Source: Manihot esculenta (taxonomy: Eukaryota; Streptophyta; Magnoliopsida; Malpighiales; Euphorbiaceae). Taken from it: 64,000 bases of DNA. The translations under genes were made by a program, and so were the position numbers. The notes under the pieces are model-generated. The model was not told the origin of the DNA and did not search any database. It saw nothing but the letters and a program-made list of their open reading frames with translations. Location: the NCBI RefSeq assembly GCF_001659605.2, contig NC_035176.2, positions 18,989,122 through 19,053,121 on the forward strand, written 5' to 3'. This document shows positions 46,026 through 56,411 of this stretch, piece by piece. Within the stretch, counting starts at the first letter, position 1. Every line of letters starts with the position of its first letter.

Positions 46026-46910
46026 TCTTCTTTGATCACCTGCTACCTCTCCAGTGCGAACTTTCTTTTTTTTTTCTTGGACTAGTTTGACGGTTTTATC
46101 AATGGATAACTTATGGGTGGTGAGAGTCGAGTCTACACCTGTTACATCTTTTGGAGACCAAGCGAAAGTGATTACTGGGTTCTTTAGCAACTCTATTAAT
46201 CAATCCTTCATTTCCTTGGTTAATGCACTGCCAAATCGCACCTTCTGCAAGGCCCTACTTAGACCTTTTCTACCGGATCCGCGGGTTTTGGCTTTATGTG
46301 AGATTTTGGCTTCTCCTACAAATCGATGGGCATGGTTGCTAGGGTGTCCATAATTTTCTTGGCTGATCTTGGACTGCCTCAAACTATTGCTATTCCCCCG
46401 AGGGCTGAAAGCTTAAGACATATAGCACCCATGTTAATAATGATACCATGGCAGTTCAGGATCGAACGGCCGAGTATCACGTTGTATGCAAATGGGATGT
46501 CTACCACCGTGAACTCTGCATATAGCTCTCGCCTATACTTTTCATCCTCGAATACTAGGGGAAGGTCCAATATTATCGTGGTCTTATCTTCTAATCCTAC
46601 CAAGAGGTAGGAGACTCTGACAATATCCAAGCCTAACTTGTTAAAAATATTTAAGATAAGAAGATTAATAGAACTACCTGTATCCAATAGTACTCTCCTT
46701 ATCTCATACCAATTTAGGAGGATTTTAATGAGTAGTGGGTCATTTTGGAAGAATTTGATCGCTTAGTCTGCGAGGCCAAACCTTACCTCTTGCCTGGTCT
46801 ATGGATCTTGATGGACAGATAGAATATCCTTTGCTACTCGCTTATTTTTCCCTTTACCCTTATCAGGTCCTCCGGTGATGACATGTACAAATTCCATCCA
46901 TTTCAAAAAC
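46026..46910 (-). pseudogene. Element E gag-end and protease remnant (Tat/Retand-like)
   Basis: Minus strand, upstream of the RT remnant at 26652. From the right: EFVHVITGGPDKGKGKN (junction of gag and protease in Tat/Retand elements), RRVLLDTGSSINLL with the protease DTG triad (about 46670), AYNVILGRSILN (about 46450), then FAWSPKDVTGVD and IDKTVKLVQEKKKKVRTGE leading towards RT. Frames are broken between these blocks. Reading across the element C insertion, QVIKE at the right junction continues with VDKLL at the left, which shows both sides are one element. Confidence 0.82.
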
Positions 46911-46997
46911 AGAGAAGAAAAGTTTCTTCTTTAGAGAGAAAAAAGGAACAAGGGCCTGGCATAAACCCAAATGATCAAAGAGAATCCAATAGATTTT
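46911..46997 (-). other. Element E internal stub: gag missing
   Basis: Under 100 bp separate the protease-proximal sequence from the presumed PBS and LTR, where a gag of more than 1 kb is expected. No gag motif is seen; an internal deletion is the simplest reading. Confidence 0.5.
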
Positions 46998-47014
46998 CTA
47001 GCAACAGAACCAAA
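46998..47014 (-). promoter_or_regulatory. Possible element E primer-binding site
   Basis: Minus strand TTTGGTTCTGTTGCTAG directly after the presumed LTR end (AACATCA). I could not match it to a tRNA with certainty. Confidence 0.35.
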
Positions 47015-47509
47015 TGATGTTGCTGAGATTAGGTTGATGCCATGGCCAGAATGGAACCGTGTTGCGGTTGGCTAAAACCTGCAAGAGAGAAAATGTGAGG
47101 CAGTAGTGAGTGCACACGATAGCCACTCCGACGCTCAAGTTAGTGTCTTAAAGAATAGAGAGAATGCAATAGATTACTTAGAGCTTGATTAGTATTAGAG
47201 ATAGTGTACCTTTTCCTTTGTGATCATTCCCCTTTTACACTATAAGAAGATGGAGATAAATATAGCCTTTTTTGAGAATCCGATGATGATGTTTCCGGTT
47301 GCTCGATAATGGACATCGCCAGCTAAAGGGTTTGTGATCTTGCGATCATAGGCGAAATGGGAATGTGCTTAGTAATGGTAACCTTGTACCAAGACTTGAC
47401 CTATTAGGGGAGTGTGAGTCTTGATGATAGTCCGGATGTTAAAGTGTCTAGGTCTCCCTTTCCCATAGCGGGACCGTGTCTCCCACTTGTCAAATCCTCG
47501 CTACGTTGC
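47015..47509 (-). repeat. Element E 5' LTR, main part
   Basis: Minus strand ending CTCAGCAACATCA. It contains a TATAAATA-like motif near 47260, ACTTGAGCGTCGGAGTGG near 47128 and a CTCTTGCAGGTTTTAGCC block, features seen in Tat/Retand LTRs. It is broken at 47509 by element F; the stub at 58508-58525 supplies the other end (TGTCACAAAAAAATAGAG in minus sense), giving an LTR of about 513 bp with TG...CA ends. Confidence 0.6.
47505..47509. repeat. 5-bp TSD (GTTGC) of element F, left
   Basis: GTTGC before TGACAGAGC at 47510; repeated at 58503-58507 after the third LTR. No TSD at the inner LTR boundaries. Confidence 0.92.
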
Positions 47510-49600
47510 TGACAGAGCATAATTTAGCCCACTTTATCATGATAATCTTGATGTTTATTTACACCTTTTCTACCTAATTTTGTGGTTTTGTTCATGTTTT
47601 GCAGAAACTAGGTGTGAAAAGACAATCTGGAGAAAATGCTCTTAAAACTGCCAAAAAGTGCCATATATGGAAAGTTCCAAATAAGGAAAGTGTTCATATA
47701 TGGAAAGTGCCAAATAAGGAAAGAGTCAGAAAGCACAGTCAACAAACTGTCCGAAATTCGAACTGCAGAATCTTTCCTGCCTTAATTAGAACATGGGCCA
47801 GGAAAGGAAGGTTTTCAAATAAGGCAAGTTTTCAGAAAAGGAAAGTCTTCAAATGAGGAAAGTGCAGAAGCAAAAGTAAACAAGGAAAGCTCAGTCAGAA
47901 GATTATTTCAAATTCAAATCGCAGATCTTTCTTTCCTTGTTCAAAGATGTGCATACACTGCAGCAGTCATATCTTCCTGTTTAGGCAGCAAGATCTCAAG
48001 GAGATGCTCTTCCTCTTCTGCATTCAGCATTCAAAATTCAAACGAAGGCTCCACCTAAAAAGGAAAGACTGGACAGATATATTTCCACTTCTGCACATTA
48101 ATGACTGCATTCTCCTGCCTCTTTTGCAATCCATGCGCGTGCCACCTCTTCTGGAAGCATGATCCGCGCGTCCTTCCTCTTCTGAAAGCCTTGGTATGTG
48201 CATATTTCCTTATGAACATCAAGCCACGACTTTTCTTCCTCTATTGGCAGCCTTGGATCGCTCTTCCTTCCTTTTCGAGCACAAGGTACGCTCCTTTCCT
48301 ATTCTGAAGGCAATCTGCGCGCCAACTTCTTTCTGAAGCCTTGCAGTCCGATTCTTTCCTCGTTTGCAACAACTTGGGCAGCAAGTTGCACATGGGCAGC
48401 ACCTTGGGCAGCCTCTACACTAATTAGGAAGCAAGGTCAGCATCTAAACTTATTTAGGAAGCACAATCTGCGCCTCCTTCCCTTTCTGAGACCAAACCGC
48501 GCGCATCAACTTCCTTTCGCAGTGCATTTTCGCGCAGCCTTCCTTCTGAAGCCGAAAAGCGCGATTCTTTCCTTTTCAGACACATCTTGGGCAGAAAATA
48601 CCTCTTGGGCAGTAAGTATGACCTAGGGCAACACTTTTCAACTATAAAAAGCCACATAAGAAGCCTCTACATGGTCTTTACACTCCCCCTGGGAGACACC
48701 TACGGGATTGCAAGTGACATCTTCTCTTTTTCTTCCTTTCTTTATTTTTAGTTTTTGTTTCAGCCATGAGAGGCTGAAACCTTTTTTCTAGTTGAGGATT
48801 TGGTGAAACTTTGGTTGTATTTTTGGATTGAGAGACTTGAACTACATGGTTAATCTTTAGTTGCTTTTCAATATTCATGTAATTTGGTGCTTTAAGATAT
48901 TATTGCTTTGTCTTGCGGATCTCTATTGATCTTTGATTTCAAGGTAATATATTGTTGTTTGAATAATCTTAGTCCGTATTTGCTTGGATTGCTCAAATAT
49001 AAGAACACTTGGTGTAAAAACCAAGGAAATTGCATGATCTAGTGTTGTCTCCATGCATGTGGGTGACTAGAATTGGTTCTCTCTATTTCTTTATGCGATT
49101 GACTATTGTATAAGGCCTGTGGCTCAAAGACGTTCTTTGGCAATTGTTAATTAGTAATTAATTGGAGGACTATCCCTAATTGATTTAACCTAAAAGAGAG
49201 ATAATGGATGTGAGAAGCTTCTTCAATCTCCATGGCCAATTTATTGAATCAACAAAGGAACATATGAGTCAATGATCAATCCCATCAACTTAAAGTGAAT
49301 CCGAATCTTCAACTAGAGCTTTTCTCTTATTTGTTTTCTCTTTATTTTTATTATTTGCTTTACTTTATTGTTTCCACCATTAGTTTAATCAAATCAATCT
49401 CAAACCCCCCTTATTTACTTTACTCGCAATTTATTTTCATTGTTTATTTATTTTCTGTTTGTTCATTTGGTCTACTCAAGGAAGGTAAATAAGTATCAAT
49501 TCCCTGTGGATACGATCCTTTTACCACTGTCTACAGTTTTAATATTGTTGGTAGTTAAAAAGGTTATTTATTTTGACCGGCTTCGACAACCGTTCTGTCA
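47510..49600 (+). repeat. Element F LTR 1 (2,091 bp)
   Basis: TGACAGAGCATAATTTAG...CGTTCTGTCA. Rich in CTTTCCTTTTC and AAGGAAAGT words; contains two near-identical CATATATGGAAAGT..CCAAATAAGGAAAG blocks (47670, 47695) and a TATA box at 48643. Small ORFs inside look like chance frames. Confidence 0.92.
48643..48649 (+). promoter_or_regulatory. TATA box of LTR F (copies at 53094 and 57545)
   Basis: ACTATAAAAAGCCACATAAG; the downstream GGGAGACACCTACGGGATTG block is conserved with LTR G, which supports transcript start nearby. Confidence 0.65.
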
Positions 49601-49604
49601 AAAT

Positions 49605-49621
49605 TGGCGCCGTTGCCGGGG
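49605..49621 (+). promoter_or_regulatory. Element F primer-binding site (tRNA-Asp), first copy
   Basis: TGGCGCCGTTGCCGGGG, a full match to the complement of the 3' end of plant tRNA-Asp(GUC), four bases after the LTR end. Second copy at 54056-54072. The third LTR is followed by the flanking TSD instead. Confidence 0.88.
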
Positions 49622-49734
49622 AGTTGATTTAACTTATTTGTTTTTCTTTCAGGACCAAATTTAAAAAAAAAAAAAAAAAGAGAGCACGTCATCGCAGACC
49701 ATCTTCTGAAACATCTCAATCGCACATCTGAATC

Positions 49735-50955
49735 ATGGATGAGGTAAGTAGATCTGATTCTTCTTTTCTAACATCTTTATTGAAAGATTTAACCATAGAA
49801 CAAGACGCGGTAAGTACACCTTTCCGCCTTGTGGAACTTTATGAACAAATCGCTGCTATGAGAAGTTTTGTTATAGACCAAGCTGAACAAGCTTTTGAAG
49901 AACAACAACTCCAACAAGTACATGCATGTGAAAGATTCTATGGACAGCCGAGATATGCAATACCTGAAGATACCAGAACTAATCTTTATAAGATGTTGGA
50001 GACTTTGCACAATTTCCAACAGGAAGTGGATCGAGTAGCCGCCAAATGGAGAGAAGACATGGTAAGAAAAGAGGAAGAGCGTCAAGCTGATGATGAAAGA
50101 TGGCAAGTACAAGAACAAGTTGCTGAAGAAACCCAACCAGAAGATAGTTTGTCCAATCAAACTGATCAAACAGAACTTGTTGCTTTAGATATCATTGATT
50201 TTATGAGCCAAGATGTTTTTTATGTAAATCAAAATGATATGCTAAATGATGATCCTTGCAGGAAAGAGAGCCAGAAAGAGCCAGAACTGAAAGAAACTGA
50301 CTGTTGCATCCAACAGGTGGACTACAGCCATGCGCAGAATGAACAGAAGCAGATCGCACCACTTCAGCTTGGTGCGCAGATCAACCTTGCGCAGGACAGT
50401 CCTGCAACACTTCCAGTCACACTTCTTCAGCTTCCATCGCATGAAACTCCTTCCAGCCTCCCATTGCAGACCAACCTTGCGCAAGAAGGAGTACCTGAAA
50501 GCCTTTCAGTTGTGTCCTTTCAGCTTCAATCGCAGATCAATGGTCTTCCGCCTCCCTTTCAGGTAAGTTCTGCGCAGAAAGAAGAATCTGAAACTCCTTT
50601 CAGCCTTTCAATGCAAACAGCCCAGGCTCACAAGGAACAAATGGTATTCCAAGCACCCAAACCAAAGGAGCATGCAGATCTATGCTTGCCCAAGCCTCCA
50701 GATAAGGTAGAATTTGTTTTGCCCGAACTCAATGCTAAACTGCAGCTACATATGGAGAAATATCAATTGAAGCTCGAAGTGCTAAAAAATGCAAACATAA
50801 GGGCTAGAGGCACACCTCATCTGAAAGAGGAGAAACTGATCATGTTACTTCACGAGTACATGAAAGAAATAAGATGGGTTATGACTAAATCAAAAGGCAT
50901 GCTACACTATTCACTTAATTCTGTTGGGACCCTTTTTCCTCCCCCAATTACTTGA
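49735..50955 (+). CDS. Element F 406-aa protein of unknown function, first copy
   Basis: ATG at 49735, about 115 bp after the PBS; TGA after FPPPIT. I do not recognise the family. Residues 1-130 are charged and likely helical (ELYEQIAAMRSFVIDQAEQ, then VAAKWREDMVRKEEERQADD). Residues 205-300 hold imperfect Q-rich repeats (LGAQINLAQD, LPLQTNLAQE, FQLQSQINGL, LSMQTAQAHK). Residues 325-385 form a second charged segment (LHMEKYQLKLEVLKN, MLLHEYMKEIRWVM). There is no CCHC knuckle, DTG or YxDD motif, signal peptide or membrane helix. A gag-like or RNA-binding role is possible by position, but that is inference. Three GTAAGT donor-like sites (49744, 49810, 50563) lie inside the frame. Confidence 0.8.
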   Translation: MDEVSRSDSSFLTSLLKDLTIEQDAVSTPFRLVELYEQIAAMRSFVIDQAEQAFEEQQLQQVHACERFYGQPRYAIPEDTRTNLYKMLETLHNFQQEVDRVAAKWREDMVRKEEERQADDERWQVQEQVAEETQPEDSLSNQTDQTELVALDIIDFMSQDVFYVNQNDMLNDDPCRKESQKEPELKETDCCIQQVDYSHAQNEQKQIAPLQLGAQINLAQDSPATLPVTLLQLPSHETPSSLPLQTNLAQEGVPESLSVVSFQLQSQINGLPPPFQVSSAQKEESETPFSLSMQTAQAHKEQMVFQAPKPKEHADLCLPKPPDKVEFVLPELNAKLQLHMEKYQLKLEVLKNANIRARGTPHLKEEKLIMLLHEYMKEIRWVMTKSKGMLHYSLNSVGTLFPPPIT

Positions 50956-51925
50956 GACAACTTGCCAAGTGGATCGCACCATACAACACCACACCAGGGG
51001 AGTACTCAGTTTTCTTTGTTCTTTTATGTTTTCTATACATTGAGGACAATGCATGATTTAGGTGTGGGGGTGCGGATCTCTGAAATTTTTAATTTTTTGC
51101 TTTAGACACATTTTTCCTTTCAGTTTGCATTTTCCTTTCAGTTTTTTCTTTTAGTTTGCATTTTCTTTTCAGTTTTCCTTTCAGTTTGTGTTTGATCAAC
51201 CATGGTCTTCTTCTTTCTGATTTGCTTTACTCAAATTGATGAGCTATGTTGATGAACTTTCTTTCCATGACCCCATTGATGTGATGACTCTTTAACCCTA
51301 TGTTGAATCAATTGCAATAAGATGTATTCATGTTTGGGAATTGCTTTTTGAATTGAATCTTGGAGCTTACCAATGGTGAAAAATATACTGATGACCCTCG
51401 ATTGAAGATGACAAAAATGAAATTGTGTGAATGAACTTAACATGACTTGATTTAGCAATAGGTGTTGATTTGCCCAAATCATTGAGAGAAAGAAAATTCA
51501 GCAAAGGCAAAGCCCTCAAAAGCACAAAAAAAAAAATGGAGGAAATTGTTCCAATGGTCAAAAGACTATGAACAAGGCTAAATAGCCACTTGGATAGGTG
51601 ACCCACTGAAAGATCTAAAAGTACATCAAAAATAGGTTGGTGACCTTTCCAAGCAAGATCTAAAGTGCAAAAGCCTGAATAAAGTACTTCAAGGTAAGGG
51701 CAAGTCACACCAAAAGCTAGAAAAAGTCTTAATATATAATGTGCATGGTCTCTCTTGAGGAAAACCAATCCTAGCCATGGTAAGTAAAGGGAAACAAGAA
51801 AAGAGGTAAGTAACCTTGATGCATACATTCTTTATTGCAATGATTCAAAATAGGGGTCTAGAGTAAGAGCTTAAGTGGAAATAAGGATCAAAGCAAAGAG
51901 AGTTTGTTTAACTATGTTTGTTTGC
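50956..51925 (+). other. Element F internal 3' non-coding region, first copy
   Basis: About 970 bp with no coding signal. It holds a PPT-like motif (51050-51075), CCTTTCAGTTTGCATTTT repeats (51115-51190) and an A-run near 51530. Second copy at 55407-56376. Confidence 0.6.
51050..51075 (+). promoter_or_regulatory. Internal PPT-like motif of element F
   Basis: TTGAGGACAATGCATGATTT followed by AGGTGTGGGGGTGCGG, closely resembling the terminal PPT at 51926-51960 (TTGAGGACAAGC...AGGTGTGGGGGTATT). Second copy at 55501-55526. Confidence 0.5.
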
Positions 51926-51960
51926 TTGAGGACAAGCAAAAGGCTAGGTGTGGGGGTATT
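51926..51960 (+). promoter_or_regulatory. Element F polypurine tract, first copy
   Basis: TTGAGGACAAGCAAAAGGC then TAGGTGTGGGGGTATT abutting LTR 2. Second copy at 56377-56411 abuts LTR 3. Confidence 0.75.
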
Positions 51961-54051
51961 TGACAGAGCATAATTTAGCCCACTTTATCATGATAATCTT
52001 GATGTTTATTTACACCTTTTCTACCTAATTTTGTGGTTTTGTTCATGTTTTGCAGAAACTAGGTGTGAAAAGACAATCTGGAGAAAATGCTCTTAAAACT
52101 GCCAAAAAGTGCCATATATGGAAAGTTCCAAATAAGGAAAGTGTTCATATATGGAAAGTGCCAAATAAGGAAAGAGTCAGAAAGCACAGTCAACAAACTG
52201 TCCGAAATTCGAACTGCAGAATCTTTCCTGCCTTAATTAGAACATGGGCCAGGAAAGGAAGGTTTTCAAATAAGGCAAGTTTTCAGAAAAGGAAAGTCTT
52301 CAAATGAGGAAAGTGCAGAAGCAAAAGTAAACAAGGAAAGCTCAGTCAGAAGATTATTTCAAATTCAAATCGCAGATCTTTCTTTCCTTGTTCAAAGATG
52401 TGCATACACTGCAGCAGTCATATCTTCCTGTTTAGGCAGCAAGATCTCAAGGAGATGCTCTTCCTCTTCTGCATTCAGCATTCAAAATTCAAACGAAGGC
52501 TCCACCTAAAAAGGAAAGACTGGACAGATATATTTCCACTTCTGCACATTAATGACTGCATTCTCCTGCCTCTTTTGCAATCCATGCGCGTGCCACCTCT
52601 TCTGGAAGCATGATCCGCGCGTCCTTCCTCTTCTGAAAGCCTTGGTATGTGCATATTTCCTTATGAACATCAAGCCACGACTTTTCTTCCTCTATTGGCA
52701 GCCTTGGATCGCTCTTCCTTCCTTTTCGAGCACAAGGTACGCTCCTTTCCTATTCTGAAGGCAATCTGCGCGCCAACTTCTTTCTGAAGCCTTGCAGTCC
52801 GATTCTTTCCTCGTTTGCAACAACTTGGGCAGCAAGTTGCACATGGGCAGCACCTTGGGCAGCCTCTACACTAATTAGGAAGCAAGGTCAGCATCTAAAC
52901 TTATTTAGGAAGCACAATCTGCGCCTCCTTCCCTTTCTGAGACCAAACCGCGCGCATCAACTTCCTTTCGCAGTGCATTTTCGCGCAGCCTTCCTTCTGA
53001 AGCCGAAAAGCGCGATTCTTTCCTTTTCAGACACATCTTGGGCAGAAAATACCTCTTGGGCAGTAAGTATGACCTAGGGCAACACTTTTCAACTATAAAA
53101 AGCCACATAAGAAGCCTCTACATGGTCTTTACACTCCCCCTGGGAGACACCTACGGGATTGCAAGTGACATCTTCTCTTTTTCTTCCTTTCTTTATTTTT
53201 AGTTTTTGTTTCAGCCATGAGAGGCTGAAACCTTTTTTCTAGTTGAGGATTTGGTGAAACTTTGGTTGTATTTTTGGATTGAGAGACTTGAACTACATGG
53301 TTAATCTTTAGTTGCTTTTCAATATTCATGTAATTTGGTGCTTTAAGATATTATTGCTTTGTCTTGCGGATCTCTATTGATCTTTGATTTCAAGGTAATA
53401 TATTGTTGTTTGAATAATCTTAGTCCGTATTTGCTTGGATTGCTCAAATATAAGAACACTTGGTGTAAAAACCAAGGAAATTGCATGATCTAGTGTTGTC
53501 TCCATGCATGTGGGTGACTAGAATTGGTTCTCTCTATTTCTTTATGCGATTGACTATTGTATAAGGCCTGTGGCTCAAAGACGTTCTTTGGCAATTGTTA
53601 ATTAGTAATTAATTGGAGGACTATCCCTAATTGATTTAACCTAAAAGAGAGATAATGGATGTGAGAAGCTTCTTCAATCTCCATGGCCAATTTATTGAAT
53701 CAACAAAGGAACATATGAGTCAATGATCAATCCCATCAACTTAAAGTGAATCCGAATCTTCAACTAGAGCTTTTCTCTTATTTGTTTTCTCTTTATTTTT
53801 ATTATTTGCTTTACTTTATTGTTTCCACCATTAGTTTAATCAAATCAATCTCAAACCCCCCTTATTTACTTTACTCGCAATTTATTTTCATTGTTTATTT
53901 ATTTTCTGTTTGTTCATTTGGTCTACTCAAGGAAGGTAAATAAGTATCAATTCCCTGTGGATACGATCCTTTTACCACTGTCTACAGTTTTAATATTGTT
54001 GGTAGTTAAAAAGGTTATTTATTTTGACCGGCTTCGACAACCGTTCTGTCA
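51961..54051 (+). repeat. Element F LTR 2 (middle, 2,091 bp)
   Basis: Serves as 3' LTR of the first unit and 5' LTR of the second; PPT directly before it and PBS directly after it, with no TSD. Confidence 0.92.
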
Positions 54052-54185
54052 AAATTGGCGCCGTTGCCGGGGAGTTGATTTAACTTATTTGTTTTTCTTT
54101 CAGGACCAAATTTAAAAAAAAAAAAAAAAAGAGAGCACGTCATCGCAGACCATCTTCTGAAACATCTCAATCGCACATCTGAATC

Positions 54186-55406
54186 ATGGATGAGGTAAGT
54201 AGATCTGATTCTTCTTTTCTAACATCTTTATTGAAAGATTTAACCATAGAACAAGACGCGGTAAGTACACCTTTCCGCCTTGTGGAACTTTATGAACAAA
54301 TCGCTGCTATGAGAAGTTTTGTTATAGACCAAGCTGAACAAGCTTTTGAAGAACAACAACTCCAACAAGTACATGCATGTGAAAGATTCTATGGACAGCC
54401 GAGATATGCAATACCTGAAGATACCAGAACTAATCTTTATAAGATGTTGGAGACTTTGCACAATTTCCAACAGGAAGTGGATCGAGTAGCCGCCAAATGG
54501 AGAGAAGACATGGTAAGAAAAGAGGAAGAGCGTCAAGCTGATGATGAAAGATGGCAAGTACAAGAACAAGTTGCTGAAGAAACCCAACCAGAAGATAGTT
54601 TGTCCAATCAAACTGATCAAACAGAACTTGTTGCTTTAGATATCATTGATTTTATGAGCCAAGATGTTTTTTATGTAAATCAAAATGATATGCTAAATGA
54701 TGATCCTTGCAGGAAAGAGAGCCAGAAAGAGCCAGAACTGAAAGAAACTGACTGTTGCATCCAACAGGTGGACTACAGCCATGCGCAGAATGAACAGAAG
54801 CAGATCGCACCACTTCAGCTTGGTGCGCAGATCAACCTTGCGCAGGACAGTCCTGCAACACTTCCAGTCACACTTCTTCAGCTTCCATCGCATGAAACTC
54901 CTTCCAGCCTCCCATTGCAGACCAACCTTGCGCAAGAAGGAGTACCTGAAAGCCTTTCAGTTGTGTCCTTTCAGCTTCAATCGCAGATCAATGGTCTTCC
55001 GCCTCCCTTTCAGGTAAGTTCTGCGCAGAAAGAAGAATCTGAAACTCCTTTCAGCCTTTCAATGCAAACAGCCCAGGCTCACAAGGAACAAATGGTATTC
55101 CAAGCACCCAAACCAAAGGAGCATGCAGATCTATGCTTGCCCAAGCCTCCAGATAAGGTAGAATTTGTTTTGCCCGAACTCAATGCTAAACTGCAGCTAC
55201 ATATGGAGAAATATCAATTGAAGCTCGAAGTGCTAAAAAATGCAAACATAAGGGCTAGAGGCACACCTCATCTGAAAGAGGAGAAACTGATCATGTTACT
55301 TCACGAGTACATGAAAGAAATAAGATGGGTTATGACTAAATCAAAAGGCATGCTACACTATTCACTTAATTCTGTTGGGACCCTTTTTCCTCCCCCAATT
55401 ACTTGA
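54186..55406 (+). CDS. Element F 406-aa protein of unknown function, second copy
   Basis: Second copy of the frame at 49735-50955, offset 4,451 bp; the two translations are the same over all 406 residues. An identical duplicated frame fits either very recent duplication or an assembly repeat. Family not recognised; see the first copy for the visible segments. Confidence 0.8.
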   Translation: MDEVSRSDSSFLTSLLKDLTIEQDAVSTPFRLVELYEQIAAMRSFVIDQAEQAFEEQQLQQVHACERFYGQPRYAIPEDTRTNLYKMLETLHNFQQEVDRVAAKWREDMVRKEEERQADDERWQVQEQVAEETQPEDSLSNQTDQTELVALDIIDFMSQDVFYVNQNDMLNDDPCRKESQKEPELKETDCCIQQVDYSHAQNEQKQIAPLQLGAQINLAQDSPATLPVTLLQLPSHETPSSLPLQTNLAQEGVPESLSVVSFQLQSQINGLPPPFQVSSAQKEESETPFSLSMQTAQAHKEQMVFQAPKPKEHADLCLPKPPDKVEFVLPELNAKLQLHMEKYQLKLEVLKNANIRARGTPHLKEEKLIMLLHEYMKEIRWVMTKSKGMLHYSLNSVGTLFPPPIT

Positions 55407-56411
55407 GACAACTTGCCAAGTGGATCGCACCATACAACACCACACCAGGGGAGTACTCAGTTTTCTTTGTTCTTTTATGTTTTCTATACATTGAGGACAA
55501 TGCATGATTTAGGTGTGGGGGTGCGGATCTCTGAAATTTTTAATTTTTTGCTTTAGACACATTTTTCCTTTCAGTTTGCATTTTCCTTTCAGTTTTTTCT
55601 TTTAGTTTGCATTTTCTTTTCAGTTTTCCTTTCAGTTTGTGTTTGATCAACCATGGTCTTCTTCTTTCTGATTTGCTTTACTCAAATTGATGAGCTATGT
55701 TGATGAACTTTCTTTCCATGACCCCATTGATGTGATGACTCTTTAACCCTATGTTGAATCAATTGCAATAAGATGTATTCATGTTTGGGAATTGCTTTTT
55801 GAATTGAATCTTGGAGCTTACCAATGGTGAAAAATATACTGATGACCCTCGATTGAAGATGACAAAAATGAAATTGTGTGAATGAACTTAACATGACTTG
55901 ATTTAGCAATAGGTGTTGATTTGCCCAAATCATTGAGAGAAAGAAAATTCAGCAAAGGCAAAGCCCTCAAAAGCACAAAAAAAAAAATGGAGGAAATTGT
56001 TCCAATGGTCAAAAGACTATGAACAAGGCTAAATAGCCACTTGGATAGGTGACCCACTGAAAGATCTAAAAGTACATCAAAAATAGGTTGGTGACCTTTC
56101 CAAGCAAGATCTAAAGTGCAAAAGCCTGAATAAAGTACTTCAAGGTAAGGGCAAGTCACACCAAAAGCTAGAAAAAGTCTTAATATATAATGTGCATGGT
56201 CTCTCTTGAGGAAAACCAATCCTAGCCATGGTAAGTAAAGGGAAACAAGAAAAGAGGTAAGTAACCTTGATGCATACATTCTTTATTGCAATGATTCAAA
56301 ATAGGGGTCTAGAGTAAGAGCTTAAGTGGAAATAAGGATCAAAGCAAAGAGAGTTTGTTTAACTATGTTTGTTTGCTTGAGGACAAGCAAAAGGCTAGGT
56401 GTGGGGGTATT

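Noticed and set aside
47599..48307. 85-, 71- and 68-aa ORFs in LTR F, each present three times
   Set aside because: Repeated only because the LTR is repeated; low-complexity KGxK/CTTTCC sequence with no known motif.
49789..50169. 126-aa minus-strand ORF opposite the element F protein
   Set aside because: Hydrophobic antisense of a Q/E-rich coding region; composition is explained by the plus-strand frame.
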